Of a stretch of 64,000 bases of DNA, positions 1 to 9,628 are shown in pieces. Under the pieces are notes generated by a model. The model saw nothing but the letters and a program-made list of their open reading frames with translations, did no database searches and was not told the origin of the DNA. How positions within the stretch are numbered: position 1 is the first letter of the stretch; each line of letters begins with the position of its first letter. Source of the DNA: Mucilaginibacter limnophilus (GTDB taxonomy: Bacteria; Bacteroidota; Bacteroidia; Sphingobacteriales; Sphingobacteriaceae); assembly GCF_004005815.1 (NCBI RefSeq), contig NZ_SACK01000004.1, forward strand, positions 247,794-311,793, in the 5' to 3' direction. The position numbers and the translations under genes are program-made.

Positions 1-1611
1 GGCTGAGTTATTTTGCTCGTAAGTATAATCAGCAATAAGGGTAAGGTTTAATTTTTTATTTGCAGATGCAGTGGTTAATGCACTGTGCAGGGTATACCTC
101 TTATCACCAAAATCACCAGGGTAATTATAATCAGATTGTGTGTAACCACCGGAAACAATAAAAGTACTGCCACCACTTCCGCCCGATACGCTGGCATGTA
201 TATCGGTATTATGTGTGCTGTTTCCCTGAATAATTTTCTGCCAGTTTGTATATTTATTCTGATCATAAATTGTCAAATCCGGTGCAAAACCGCCGGAGTA
301 ATCATTAGGATCATTGTTTGGCGTTATACCATCCTGTTTAAATGCCTCTTTTCTTAACTCTAAATATTGTTCTGTGTTTAACAGTTGTATTGGCCTGGCC
401 ACCGCGTTAACCTGCGAGTTTACGTTGATATCGACAACCGTTTTTCCGGCTTTTCCTTTTTTTGTGGTTATTAAGACAACTCCGTGAGCGCCTTTTGTAC
501 CATAAATGGCTGTTGCGTCGGCATCCTTAAGTATGGTGATGCTTTGAATATCAGCAGGATTAATATTATTAAAGGCACCTATACCCATTGGCTGGTCGAG
601 GCCACCGCTAAATGATTGTCCGTTGGCCAGATTGGATAACTGACTAATGTTTACATTTTGCGGTGAGAAAGGCACGCCGTCAACAATAAAATAAGGCTGA
701 TCGTAGGGCTTAAATGAAAGCCTGTCGGTAGCAAGTGAATTTTGCCCCCGTAGTTGCACCAGCGTAGTGGAACCTGGCACGCCATTAGTGGAAATAACAG
801 AAAGCCCCGGCACCTGCCCTTGTAATGCCAGCAGGGGATTTGTGACCGGTTGTTTCCCTATCACGTCGGCGCCAACGGTATAAACCGAACCAACACTGAA
901 CCGTTTCGATTCGGTACCGTAAGCGATAACCTGTATCTGATCAAGCGCTGATGGTAACGTATGCATAATCAGATTTAACAATATCTCTCCGCCGGTAACA
1001 TCCAGAGTTTCTTCAAGTTTACTGAAACCAACGTAGGTTATGGATAATGTGTAACGGTTTGCCGGCACACTGGCAAAATAGAATTCACCATTTTCGTTGG
1101 TTATGGCGCCGTAATTAAGCCCCTTTACAGTTAAGCTCACATTTGCCCCAATCAGCGGCTGACCCAGGCTATCGGTAACACTGCCGCGAATATCAGTGGG
1201 AAGTTTAAGTAATTTAGCGGTCCTTTCCTGAAGGGACTGCAGAAAAGATGGCTCTTTCCTTGTTACACTTACAGACTTATAATCTATTTTATAATCAAGC
1301 GGCTGGTTATTGAAAACCAATTTCAGCGCGTCATGCAGTTCCATATTTTTTACATTGATGGTTACCGGCTTGGCGGCTTCAATGGTTGCCGTAGTGTAAG
1401 CGAAGTCGTAGCCTGTTTGCTTACGTATCTGCTCAAATATGGTGGATAATGATGCGTTTCGTTCGGACAGGGTAACCTTTTGCGCAAGGGTGCTCGCGCT
1501 TACCTGCATCAAGGCCAGGATCAGCATCAGGGAGGTCAGTTTCATGAACAAAACGATTTTTTTTGCAAAGCCAGGTGGCAGGACAAAGTGTTCTGAGTAA
1601 ATTTTGTACAT
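1..1611 (-). CDS. SusC/RagA-family TonB-dependent receptor with STN domain (3' end beyond window)
   Basis: Outer-membrane receptor that should import a glycan or chelate with a TonB/ExbBD energy source. The reverse strand is open from an ATG at 1609-1611 to the window edge, so the C-terminal barrel is not seen. In order the translation shows a signal segment, an STN (secretin/TonB N-terminal) domain, a carboxypeptidase-regulatory-like beta-sandwich (motif DIRGSVTDSLGQPLIGANV), and a TonB plug with the SusC hallmark LKDADATAIYGTKGAHGVV. The STN domain marks a transducer that contacts a FecR anti-sigma, and fecR plus an ECF sigma gene lie just upstream. An alternative start at 1543-1545 (MKLTSLMLIL) would give a shorter, more ordinary signal peptide; the longer N-terminus is of a kind I recall from Pedobacter/Mucilaginibacter SusC proteins. 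The substrate cannot be told because the SusD partner would lie outside the window. Confidence 0.93.
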   Translation of the reverse strand, partial: MYKIYSEHFVLPPGFAKKIVLFMKLTSLMLILALMQVSASTLAQKVTLSERNASLSTIFEQIRKQTGYDFAYTTATIEAAKPVTINVKNMELHDALKLVFNNQPLDYKIDYKSVSVTRKEPSFLQSLQERTAKLLKLPTDIRGSVTDSLGQPLIGANVSLTVKGLNYGAITNENGEFYFASVPANRYTLSITYVGFSKLEETLDVTGGEILLNLIMHTLPSALDQIQVIAYGTESKRFSVGSVYTVGADVIGKQPVTNPLLALQGQVPGLSVISTNGVPGSTTLVQLRGQNSLATDRLSFKPYDQPYFIVDGVPFSPQNVNISQLSNLANGQSFSGGLDQPMGIGAFNNINPADIQSITILKDADATAIYGTKGAHGVVLITTKKGKAGKTVVDINVNSQVNAVARPIQLLNTEQYLELRKEAFKQDGITPNNDPNDYSGGFAPDLTIYDQNKYTNWQKIIQGNSTHNTDIHASVSGGSGGSTFIVSGGYTQSDYNYPGDFGDKRYTLHSALTTASANKKLNLTLIADYTYEQNNSA

Positions 1612-1760
1612 TTGCTAAGTTAGGGTTGTGCGTTCGCCTTGCAGTTTTCGAAGACACCAGGCTGGCGCAAGTCATAATAGTTTTATTAATTATTGGAGCA
1701 ATCCTATCCAAAGTCATCCGGTTACCGCCAGATGACTTTTTTTGTGCTCTTTTTTAGGGA

Positions 1761-2855
1761 TTATTTTGTTACGGTTACCCTCCTTCCTTCAACTTTAAAG
1801 TGCACACCTTTTGTATTCTCTAATATTTGCAGTATGGAACTGAGGTTTTTGTCACGGTTAATTTGCGCCGTGAACTTTTCCGTTGTGATATCGCCCTCAT
1901 ACTTAACTTCAATGTTGTACCAACGCGCAAGCTCTTTCATGATGGATTCAATAGCGTCGTTCTCGAAATGAAAATCATTATTCTGCCACGCTGTGTATCT
2001 TTTAACATTGACCTTTTTAAGGCTATGACCGTCGCTTTGCTGACCCGGGCTTAAAAGAATATTATTCACCTTAACCTTACCCTCCACCAGAGTGGTTCTG
2101 GTTGCTGTTTCATCTGCATAGGCATTCACATTAAATATAGTACCGATATCTTCAATAGTCTGCTCATCGGTTTGTACTATAAAAGGATGCTTTTCATCAT
2201 GCACAATTTCAAACATGGCCTCACCCCTCATTTTAACCGTTCTTTGTTTACCGGAGAATGCGATCGGGAATGTTATTGAGGATTTGGCGTTTAACCAAAC
2301 CTTAGACCCATCAGGAAGGATCAGCGGATACGGGGATTGTTCTCCTGCTGCAGTAGACAAGGTATTGTAGGTAATCTTCGCTGCGTCGGTTATACCTTTT
2401 GAATAAATGATTCCGTTGTCAATCTGTATGCTAGCGGCACCCTGGGTGAGCTGCTTATACAATCCTTTTGTCAATAAAACTTTTTGCCCGTTCGCTAAAG
2501 TTAACGTTGCCTTACTATGACCCGGGGCGACATCATTACTATAGTGCGGTTGATCCGGTTCCTGCTTCTGCAGGATATAAAAACTACCAAATATCAGGCA
2601 TAAAACAATAGAAGCGGCTGCTGCCAACCTTATCCACAATGGCGTAATATTGTGATTGACACGCCGCGTTGCAATGCGCTCGTTGATATTGCGAGACATT
2701 ATATTCCTGATTGTTTCAGCATCGCCCGCTTCTGCATCCCATTCACTATTCGGCGTAAAGTTATTGAACCAGGCGTTATAAAGACGAACATCCTCGTGAC
2801 TGGCACTACCGTCTCTAATGCGGTCAACAATCTTTAAGAATTTTTCCTTTGTCAT
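1761..2855 (-). CDS. FecR-family anti-sigma factor
   Basis: Inner-membrane anti-sigma/signal-relay protein of 364 residues, usual length for Bacteroidota FecR. Residues 1-70 form a cytoplasmic sigma-binding part, a single membrane span lies at about 74-95 (LAAAASIVLCLIFGSFYIL), the FecR domain is around 170-270 (PLILPDGSKVWLNAKSSITF, then RGEAMFEIVHDEKHPFIV), and a C-terminal DUF4974-type STN-interacting domain covers about 285-364. It lies between the ECF sigma gene (115 bp upstream) and the SusC receptor (about 150 bp downstream), the classic order sigma-fecR-susC. By family knowledge the loaded receptor's STN domain signals to FecR, which releases or activates the sigma factor. Confidence 0.95.
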   Translation of the reverse strand: MTKEKFLKIVDRIRDGSASHEDVRLYNAWFNNFTPNSEWDAEAGDAETIRNIMSRNINERIATRRVNHNITPLWIRLAAAASIVLCLIFGSFYILQKQEPDQPHYSNDVAPGHSKATLTLANGQKVLLTKGLYKQLTQGAASIQIDNGIIYSKGITDAAKITYNTLSTAAGEQSPYPLILPDGSKVWLNAKSSITFPIAFSGKQRTVKMRGEAMFEIVHDEKHPFIVQTDEQTIEDIGTIFNVNAYADETATRTTLVEGKVKVNNILLSPGQQSDGHSLKKVNVKRYTAWQNNDFHFENDAIESIMKELARWYNIEVKYEGDITTEKFTAQINRDKNLSSILQILENTKGVHFKVEGRRVTVTK

Positions 2856-2969
2856 TTCTTATCGAGGATTTAAGCCTTTTCGATATTAAGGCGAAAAAAT
2901 GACAACCAACCCCCAAAAAGATTAGAAAAAAAATTAAAAAAAACATAAACAGGAGAAAAAAACCGATAT

Positions 2970-3539
2970 TTATAGAAAGAAGAGCCATGCAGACAAGCTC
3001 CCCAAGGAAATCTTTAGCTTCTTTAACGCAATAGTCATTTGATTTTCAACCGTTTTTTCAGCAATGCCTAACTTTTCAGCGATCTCGCGATTTGAAAGCT
3101 GCTCGTTTCTGCTTAATTCAAAAATTAATCTAGCTTTTGCAGGCAATTTTGAACTCATTTTTACAATAATCTCTTTCAATTCTTTAATTTCAAGCGGATC
3201 GTCTTCAAATGATAAATTTACAACATCCAATTCATCCAAATTGACAAAGACCGCATCCCGGGCCTTATATGCACGTAAAACATCAGTGACTTTATATTTG
3301 ACAGCAGCTTTTAGATAAGGTGTTAGTGAATTGATTCGAATTCCGGCCCTATGTTCCCATAGCCACACAAACACTTCCTGAACCACCTCCATGCATGAAT
3401 CTTTGTCCTTTAGAACATTCCACGCCGAATGGTACAACAATTTCCAATAACGATTATAAATTTCATTGAATGCAGCACGGTCGTCCCCTCCCATGAGTGT
3501 GAGCAGTTCTGAATCGGATAGCTGGGTAACTACGGCCAT
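2970..3539 (-). CDS. ECF RNA polymerase sigma-70 factor (FecI/RpoE-like)
   Basis: Alternative sigma factor of 189 residues. Region 2 is at about 25-95 (AFNEIYNRYWKLLYHSAW, then VVQEVFVWLWEHR), and region 4 at about 125-180 with a helix-turn-helix (LSNREIAEKLGIAEKTVENQ) typical of Bacteroidetes-expanded ECF sigma factors. It is first in the sigma-FecR-SusC trio and probably drives the receptor promoter when FecR is signalled. The C-terminus is hydrophobic (LSAWLFFL), common in this subfamily. The start is the ATG at 3537-3539; no clear Shine-Dalgarno sequence is seen. Confidence 0.96.
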   Translation of the reverse strand: MAVVTQLSDSELLTLMGGDDRAAFNEIYNRYWKLLYHSAWNVLKDKDSCMEVVQEVFVWLWEHRAGIRINSLTPYLKAAVKYKVTDVLRAYKARDAVFVNLDELDVVNLSFEDDPLEIKELKEIIVKMSSKLPAKARLIFELSRNEQLSNREIAEKLGIAEKTVENQMTIALKKLKISLGSLSAWLFFL

Positions 3540-3879
3540 GATGGCCTAATTTACAAAAAGTTGTTAATTATTTAATAACAAACACACAGAAGGTAACTTT
3601 TTAAAATTATTCATAGCGTAGTGGCAAAAAGCTTTGCTCAGCTACTTGGTTTGAATATTCAACTACGTCACCGTTAACACTGACTTGCAAGCTACAATAT
3701 GTCAGCCCGCTTTATTAATGACCAGGTCGTCAACCCGGATCACTCTACGCAGTCTATGTGTACAAACATTAAGCAGGAACCACATCAGCGTTTTCTTAAA
3801 AAATTTGGGTCTCATCAGTGATAGGATTGCGTTATCCTTCGAAAGGACGTCCGGATTTTTATAATGCTGGCCGTAAGCA
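3540..3879. other. Intergenic stretch upstream of the ECF sigma gene
   Basis: About 340 bases between the sigma-factor start and the recognisable part of the NHL pseudogene. It should hold the sigma gene promoter, but no convincing -33/-7 pair was found on the minus strand. The right part may be the unrecognisably decayed 5' end of the pseudogene. No ORF, RNA or repeat could be supported. Confidence 0.4.
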
Positions 3880-4700
3880 TGCAGTCACACCAAACACCAT
3901 CACTACCATTGCCGGTGGCGGATTAGATTACCAGGATGGAAAGGGAGCCAACGCGAGATTCTACACACCTTACGGACGGAAATATTTATGTTGCGGACAG
4001 AAATACCAATACAGTGCGCAAAGTGACTACCAAAGGAGAAGTAACCACGCTGCCGGTACCACAGCCGGTCGCCAACCCGATTATGCAGCCGGAATATATC
4101 GCGGTAAGTAAACGGGTATCATCAACGTGATATGTATAAGTTATGAAGGTTTCAGCGAGAATCGTATCTATAAAGCTGACGGCACTTTCTACTTTGCCAT
4201 TGCACCGTTTTATGCCATTTCGGCACTTTAGTCAAAGACATACGGTGACTTTTTCTGGACTGCTCAAAATGGGCTTCAGGTAAAATTTCTGATCACACCG
4301 GATCGCGGCTGGATTGGCACCGACCCGCCATATTTCGCCAACGAATACCTGGATATCCAGAAAGCGAGGAGCGTCACCGGAACCGCAGCGCACTTACGGT
4401 TGGTTACAATAATGTGATGTATTTTGCTTACGGAGGCCACTTGTACAAACACTTACCCAACGGCTACACCGAGCGGATATTAAAAACTTAGATCTGGGTG
4501 GAATTACAAGCATTATTTTGAACAAGGACAGCCGTACTATTTACATCGCCGCAAACGGCTACATTAAACGCATTGATAACGGGAAGCTAACCCTTATCGC
4601 CGGACCTGACGGCTCTAACACAGCAGGGATGATGTAGGTCGTAAGGCAGACGTTTACGCGCAGTCGCTTGCGATGGGTGACTGTTCGCTTTTTTTACATG
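3880..4700 (+). pseudogene. Decayed NHL-repeat / beta-propeller protein gene
   Basis: Plus-strand translation gives NHL-type blades in different frames: NTITTIAGGGLDYQDGKGAN, then after a frameshift DGNIYVADRNTNTVRKVTTK, and later ITSIILNKDSRTIYIAANGY followed by IKRIDNGKLTLIAGPDG and finally VGRKADVYAQSLAMGDCSLF. The pieces are separated by several frame changes and in-frame stops (for example within 4225-4235 and near 4480), and no good start is present. This is characteristic of the IPT/TIG plus NHL extracellular proteins that often sit in Bacteroidota polysaccharide loci. Boundaries are approximate. It lies downstream of nothing obvious and is surely non-functional. Confidence 0.8.
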
Positions 4701-4951
4701 AGGTGATCAGGCCCACAAAAAAAATCCAGACGAAAATGAACTTCCATGATTGTGTCATTCTAACTAGTTTAGAATAGCTACGTTTACTAAACTATTTTTT
4801 ATCCGAAATGTAAGAAATGTTGATTACGTTCCTGTGCTCATTAACTCCTATCTACCTTATTCTTACATTGACGAAATGCGCCACCTTGCAGATGTACAGC
4901 TTTTCTGTTTTTGATCTTGTGAAAAATTAAGTAAATTTAACAGGGTGTAAT

Positions 4952-5317
4952 CTACGTGCGGTAAACTGTTTGGATATTTTCTTTCATGAGTTTAAACTGG
5001 TCATCGGCTGGGTTGGCACGGCGGCGTAATTCTTTAAGCACCTTGGCCAAATATTCCACCCTTGAGTAATTGTATAATTCCTCGTAGCGCTGTATCATAG
5101 TGGCTAACGAACCAAGCGCAACATTGTAGGTAGAAAATAATTCCTCCAATTCGGCACGCGTTTTTTTTACCGACTTGTAGGTACTTTCCATTTCCTGCGT
5201 GCCAGTTTCGGGGTCAGTAACCTCTGTATGTGCAGTAGTTTCCATCAGCAACAAATTTTCCAGTTGCAGCAACGCATCCATAAGATGTTCATGTTTGCTT
5301 TTGCTTATACCGTGCAT
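4952..5317 (-). CDS. Hypothetical small helical protein at end of exopolysaccharide operon
   Basis: A 121-residue, highly charged, mostly helical protein with no signal peptide or membrane span, so probably cytoplasmic. It contains a likely coiled-coil stretch (around 45-105, with KSVKKTRAELEELFSTYN and YNYSRVEYLAKVLKELRRRA). I do not recognise a family. It starts 11 bp after the outer-membrane protein gene ends, on the same strand, so it is the last gene of the exopolysaccharide operon; a regulatory or adaptor role is only inference. Confidence 0.75.
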   Translation of the reverse strand: MHGISKSKHEHLMDALLQLENLLLMETTAHTEVTDPETGTQEMESTYKSVKKTRAELEELFSTYNVALGSLATMIQRYEELYNYSRVEYLAKVLKELRRRANPADDQFKLMKENIQTVYRT

Positions 5318-5328
5318 TGCTGTGCAAA

Positions 5329-6402
5329 TTATTTTTTATACGTTAACGAATAAACCGGTATAGCCACCCCCAGGCTAAGTATGCCTTTGTCTGAATAACG
5401 CGCGTTTGTACCAAGGTTGTTAGTAACATCAGGTACCTGGTACTCAAGATTAAGGTTCATCATTATCCTTTTTTGGGCTTTAAAAATTTTGTGTACCGGT
5501 AAGTTTACGCCAACACCAATGTCTGTTGAACGTAGTGCTTCAGCCAAACGGGTACGGCCAAAAAAGTTAACCCCAAAGGTGATATTGTTATAGCTGTTTA
5601 CCAACAGGTTGACATTATAGTTTACAACAGGTGTATTGGCCACTATGAACCTGCCATGTTTTGCTGATGTTTTTTCGCTTTCAATTTCAACCTCAGTACC
5701 GCCCGGTGCTGTGTTACCGACTGTATTTAATGAGTTTATCCTTACAGTTTGCATTGAAGCATAGTTATGATCATTTTGACGATACTCAAAACCAACATTA
5801 CCCGCGAACGACAGCCATGTAAATTGCGTTTTAAAAGGGTCGAAATAAAAACCCGCGTTAACCTGACCGAAAATATTATGATAAGTTTGGCGCGAAATAT
5901 AGCTGTTAGCATTGTTCGGGTTATCATTAGCGAACAGGAAACTGTTCAGATTGTAACCGGCCTTTGCATTTAGCCATATCCAAAATGTTTGCGTAGGTTT
6001 CAAAAATGACGGCCCCAATATAGCAAGACTATCTACCCCCCAGTAGCGGTTATCCCTGTTCAAAAACACGGTGTATGAAAAGGCTCCTATAGCATTGGTG
6101 GCCCATTTACCTTTGTCAAAAAGCGGCACATAATCATTGTTCGAGCCTAATTCGGCGTCAAAGTACCAGGCATCAAGGTTACCCTGATGTATAGGTAATG
6201 AACCTTTAACTTTTGATTGTTTTGAAAGGTCGACAACAATGCCCGATTGTGGTGCAGTGCTTCGCAAACTGTAAAATTTTGCCGAAATGATTTCGAAATC
6301 GGTATTGCGGTAGAGGCTATCGCGCTGTAATACCTGTTGTGCCTGTGAAACTGATGTACCGGTTAAATACAAGCACAATAAAGCGAATAATTTACGTAAC
6401 AT
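5329..6402 (-). CDS. Putative outer-membrane beta-barrel protein, unknown function
   Basis: 357 residues with a clear signal peptide (LFALLCLYLTGTSVSQA, cleavage near 21) followed by alternating amphipathic strands rich in aromatic residues and N/G (for example NAKAGYNLNSFLFAND, then VNAGFYFDPFKTQFTWLSFAG), and a terminal strand LSLGVAIPVYSLTYKK. This looks like a small barrel, but I cannot name a family. It is 25 bp downstream of the CapD-like gene and 11 bp upstream of the 121-residue gene, so it is cotranscribed with the polysaccharide genes. It may be an accessory export or anchoring protein for the polysaccharide; that is inference from position. Confidence 0.75.
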   Translation of the reverse strand: MLRKLFALLCLYLTGTSVSQAQQVLQRDSLYRNTDFEIISAKFYSLRSTAPQSGIVVDLSKQSKVKGSLPIHQGNLDAWYFDAELGSNNDYVPLFDKGKWATNAIGAFSYTVFLNRDNRYWGVDSLAILGPSFLKPTQTFWIWLNAKAGYNLNSFLFANDNPNNANSYISRQTYHNIFGQVNAGFYFDPFKTQFTWLSFAGNVGFEYRQNDHNYASMQTVRINSLNTVGNTAPGGTEVEIESEKTSAKHGRFIVANTPVVNYNVNLLVNSYNNITFGVNFFGRTRLAEALRSTDIGVGVNLPVHKIFKAQKRIMMNLNLEYQVPDVTNNLGTNARYSDKGILSLGVAIPVYSLTYKK

Positions 6403-6427
6403 TTTATCAATAGTTATATGTGTTGTT

Positions 6428-8404
6428 TCAGTTTACTTTGGCCGTACCGACGTCAAATTTTTCGTACTCCGAGTTATTGCTGAGGTATTCGGGCACCATT
6501 TTCTTCATTTTTCTCACCACGGCATTGTGGTCGTCTTTGCTTGCGAGTTTTATAAGCTCATCAATATCGGCCACCACGTCCTTATAGTCGTATACGCCAA
6601 CGTTGGCTATTTTTATTTTTTCGTGATGTGTGGGTTGGGTGCTTTCGTGTTTGTTCAGCAGCTCTTCGTACAACTTTTCGCCGGGGCGCAAACCGGTATA
6701 AATAATTTTTATTTCGTTACCGGGGATGTATCCCGACAGCCGTATCATCTTATCGGCCAGGTCGGCAATTTTAACCGGCTCACCCATGTCAAACACGAGT
6801 ATCTTACCCCCATCAAGCGTTGCACCGGCTTCAAGCACCAGTTGTACAGCTTCCGGGATGGTCATGAAATAGCGGGTAATTTCAGGGTGCGTAACAGTAA
6901 CCGGTCCGCCTTTTTTTATCTGGGTGGCAAACCGCGGAATTACCGACCCATTTGAGCCGAGCACATTACCAAAACGTGTAGTAATAAAGCGGGTATTAAC
7001 AGTTGTTGACGCATCTGACCTGTAAAAATCTGCAACCGAAGTCAGATGCTCATACCCATGCGTTATCGCCTCGTTTAACGATTGCACGTATATTTCGGCA
7101 ATACGTTTCGAGGCGCCCATTATATTAGTTGGATTAACCGCCTTATCGGTGGATACCATCACAAACTTGGCGGCATCAAAATGTACGGCCAGATCGGCTA
7201 CGTTCTTGGTACCAAGCACGTTGGTTTGTATGGCTTCAGCAGGATAATTTTCCATAAGCGGCACATGCTTGTAGGCCGCCGCGTGGAACACAATCTCGGG
7301 CCGCACCTGTTTAAACAAGGCGCGCATACGGCGGTAGTTGCGTACATCGGCAATAAAAATATCCACTGTTGTTTGCGGGTTCAGGTCGTTTATCTCCATT
7401 TGCAAATCGTGCAAGGGAGATTCGGCCTGGTCGCACAAGGCTACCTGTGCCGGGTTGTATTTAAGCACCTGTCGTGTAATTTCAGATCCTATTGAACCCG
7501 CGGCACCGGTTATCAGGATGCGCTTGCTGCTAAGTTCTTCAAATATTGCCTTGTCATCGATACTTATAGGCTGTCGAGACAGCAAGTCTTCAATTTTTAG
7601 ATTTTTTAGCTTGATATGGTTATAAAGCCCTTCATCGGCCAGTAGTTGGTGTGACGATGGGACGGTTGATATACGTACTCCTGCCTGAAGGCATTTTTCA
7701 ATAACAAGCTGTTTTGCCTCATTACTAATGCTTTTATCGTCGGGGATAATAAGTTTTTGAATGTTCAGCCTGTTCTTCAGTCGGCTTATCGCCTCCAACG
7801 GGTACACTTTACGCTGCTCAATAAAACGGTTCACTTTATCGCTGTTCAGTTCGATAAACCCGGCCACATGGTAATCACCACGGCGGGTGGCCTCAAGCGC
7901 TTGTTTCAACAATAGCGAATTATGGGTTGTACCATATATAAGTATTGATTTTTTATTAGCTGATGAGTTGAACTTCAAATAAAAGTAAATACTGCGCACC
8001 ATAGTACGCAACATTACCATTACCGAACTTTTTATGGAGAAACTGATAAGCAACAGCAAAGCAAGTTTATCGGCAGCTATGGCTCTTTTAAAGGGGAATA
8101 CAAACAGGTATGCCGCGCAAAACAGCAGGCTGCATAAAAACACACCGGTAAATATGCGCAGCATATCTTCAGAGTTGGTGTAGCGTATTAAGCCAGTATG
8201 TATACGCATCAGCCAGAACACCGCCGCCGAAAGGCCGACATATGCCAGTATCGCAGGTAAAAACGTGTTGCTATCAAAAGCGGTGTCGGCTATTTTAAGT
8301 ATAATGAAGTAGGATACACTGAAAGCGATGCCTGCAATTAAAACATCAGCAAAAAGTATTAACCACCGGGGTATGTGTTTGGCTTTGCTGAGTAGTTTGA
8401 ACAT
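6428..8404 (-). CDS. CapD/FlaA1-like membrane-bound NDP-sugar 4,6-dehydratase/epimerase
   Basis: Makes a nucleotide-sugar precursor, probably a 4-keto-6-deoxy UDP-HexNAc, at the cytoplasmic face of the inner membrane. It has four N-terminal membrane spans within residues 1-130, a first Rossmann-like region (about 150-270), and the catalytic SDR domain from about 295. Visible motifs are TGAAGSIGSEITRQVLKY (cofactor loop), FHAAAYKHVPLMENYP, STDKAVNPTNIMGASKR (the Met-for-Tyr active-site form typical of this family, near 430), and TTRFGNVLGSNGSVIP. The length of 658 is normal for the long CapD/WbpM type. A 258-bp gap separates it from the WecA-like gene upstream, so it may have its own promoter, though none was recognised. 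Confidence 0.93.
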   Translation of the reverse strand: MFKLLSKAKHIPRWLILFADVLIAGIAFSVSYFIILKIADTAFDSNTFLPAILAYVGLSAAVFWLMRIHTGLIRYTNSEDMLRIFTGVFLCSLLFCAAYLFVFPFKRAIAADKLALLLLISFSIKSSVMVMLRTMVRSIYFYLKFNSSANKKSILIYGTTHNSLLLKQALEATRRGDYHVAGFIELNSDKVNRFIEQRKVYPLEAISRLKNRLNIQKLIIPDDKSISNEAKQLVIEKCLQAGVRISTVPSSHQLLADEGLYNHIKLKNLKIEDLLSRQPISIDDKAIFEELSSKRILITGAAGSIGSEITRQVLKYNPAQVALCDQAESPLHDLQMEINDLNPQTTVDIFIADVRNYRRMRALFKQVRPEIVFHAAAYKHVPLMENYPAEAIQTNVLGTKNVADLAVHFDAAKFVMVSTDKAVNPTNIMGASKRIAEIYVQSLNEAITHGYEHLTSVADFYRSDASTTVNTRFITTRFGNVLGSNGSVIPRFATQIKKGGPVTVTHPEITRYFMTIPEAVQLVLEAGATLDGGKILVFDMGEPVKIADLADKMIRLSGYIPGNEIKIIYTGLRPGEKLYEELLNKHESTQPTHHEKIKIANVGVYDYKDVVADIDELIKLASKDDHNAVVRKMKKMVPEYLSNNSEYEKFDVGTAKVN

Positions 8405-8662
8405 TGCGGCTAAATGTGACTTGGTTATACCTGTTTTTCTATTACGACCTGTGCAAAAGCGTTAAACAGCAAGCCTTTACAAGTATAGTGGGGATGTGAT
8501 AAATGAAAATTAAGTCACTATTAATTGTAGAGATTAGAAACAGCATATTTAATATCAATTAATAAGCTGTATAAACTTATCTATATGCCATTGTGAAAAT
8601 AAAGTAAAGCATCATATTTCGGACTGATTTCTAGATAGTTAGAATAAACATGTAAAAAACCA

Positions 8663-9625
8663 TTACGCACCTACCGCTGATGCAGAATTATTAAAACGGC
8701 GTTCAAACACCCAATATAATAAGCTTAGCGGCACAATAATGATAAACAGGTAAACAGGCACAGTAAATGATGTATTTAGCAGTATAAAATTGATAAGTAA
8801 TTGTATTGTTCCGTAAGTTAAGGCCACAAAAAGGTGCGGTAGTTTGCCGTTGTTTACCAGCAATTGATACACATGGCGGCGGTGTGCCTGTAATATGTTT
8901 TCTTTAAGCGTCAGGCGCTTAAGTATGGTAAGTACGGCATCAACCGTGTACACGCTGAACAGGAAGAGGTATTTGTACGATTGCGTTTCGCGGATGATGA
9001 GCAGTTGCAGCATCAGCAGCCAAAAGGCTATACTTACGCTACCCACATCACCGGCAAAACAACGGGCTTTGGGGCGGTAATTAAAATACAGGAAAATAAC
9101 GCAGGCAATTGCAGGGCACAGCATCAAAGCGTTGTTGGCAAAACCTGTTATATACTTGTTAATATACCACATGGTAAGCAGGGCAACAAGCGCGTATATG
9201 CCAGTTATACCATTTATACCATCCATAAAATTAAAGGCATTTATAGCGCCAATAATCACTATCAGCACAGCAAACAGTAGCCAAAAAGGAAACATTTGCT
9301 GCCCGTTAACCGCGTATAGCATTAATGCCGAAGATAGTAACTGCACACCCAAACGCACGCCCGACGACAGGTTGTTCATATCATCAATAAAACTTATGGC
9401 GCTTATAAGTACCACACTAATTAACAGCGGGTATGATATATCAAGCGTTAAAAATATACCTGTTACAGCTGCCAGCGGAAAAATTATACCTGCCCCGCGT
9501 ATGGTTACCTGCTGGTGCGAACTGCGATGATTGGGGACATCAATAATGTTAAATTTCTCGGCTATGCGAAAATAAACCAGTATGGCAGCTACCAACAACA
9601 GCGATATTAATAGGTACAAATACAT
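8663..9625 (-). CDS. WecA/MraY-family undecaprenyl-phosphate sugar-1-phosphate transferase
   Basis: Integral membrane enzyme that should start repeat-unit synthesis by moving a sugar-1-phosphate (family norm: HexNAc-1-P) from UDP to undecaprenyl phosphate. It has 320 residues with about ten hydrophobic spans. Family motifs are present: NHRSSHQQVTIRGAG near the N-terminus, the Asp pair in ISFIDDMNNLSSGVRLG, the NAFNFMDGINGITG motif, and CFAGDVGSVSIAF. It lies 3 bp downstream of the epimerase gene; in other species this pair (epimerase plus WbpL/WecA-like transferase) often works together, the epimerase making the first sugar. Confidence 0.94.
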   Translation of the reverse strand: MYLYLLISLLLVAAILVYFRIAEKFNIIDVPNHRSSHQQVTIRGAGIIFPLAAVTGIFLTLDISYPLLISVVLISAISFIDDMNNLSSGVRLGVQLLSSALMLYAVNGQQMFPFWLLFAVLIVIIGAINAFNFMDGINGITGIYALVALLTMWYINKYITGFANNALMLCPAIACVIFLYFNYRPKARCFAGDVGSVSIAFWLLMLQLLIIRETQSYKYLFLFSVYTVDAVLTILKRLTLKENILQAHRRHVYQLLVNNGKLPHLFVALTYGTIQLLINFILLNTSFTVPVYLFIIIVPLSLLYWVFERRFNNSASAVGA

Positions 9626-9628
9626 GTG

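Noticed and set aside
1563..1971. Plus-strand ORFs opposite the SusC and FecR genes
   Set aside because: They are shadows of real minus-strand genes, without signal or family motifs.
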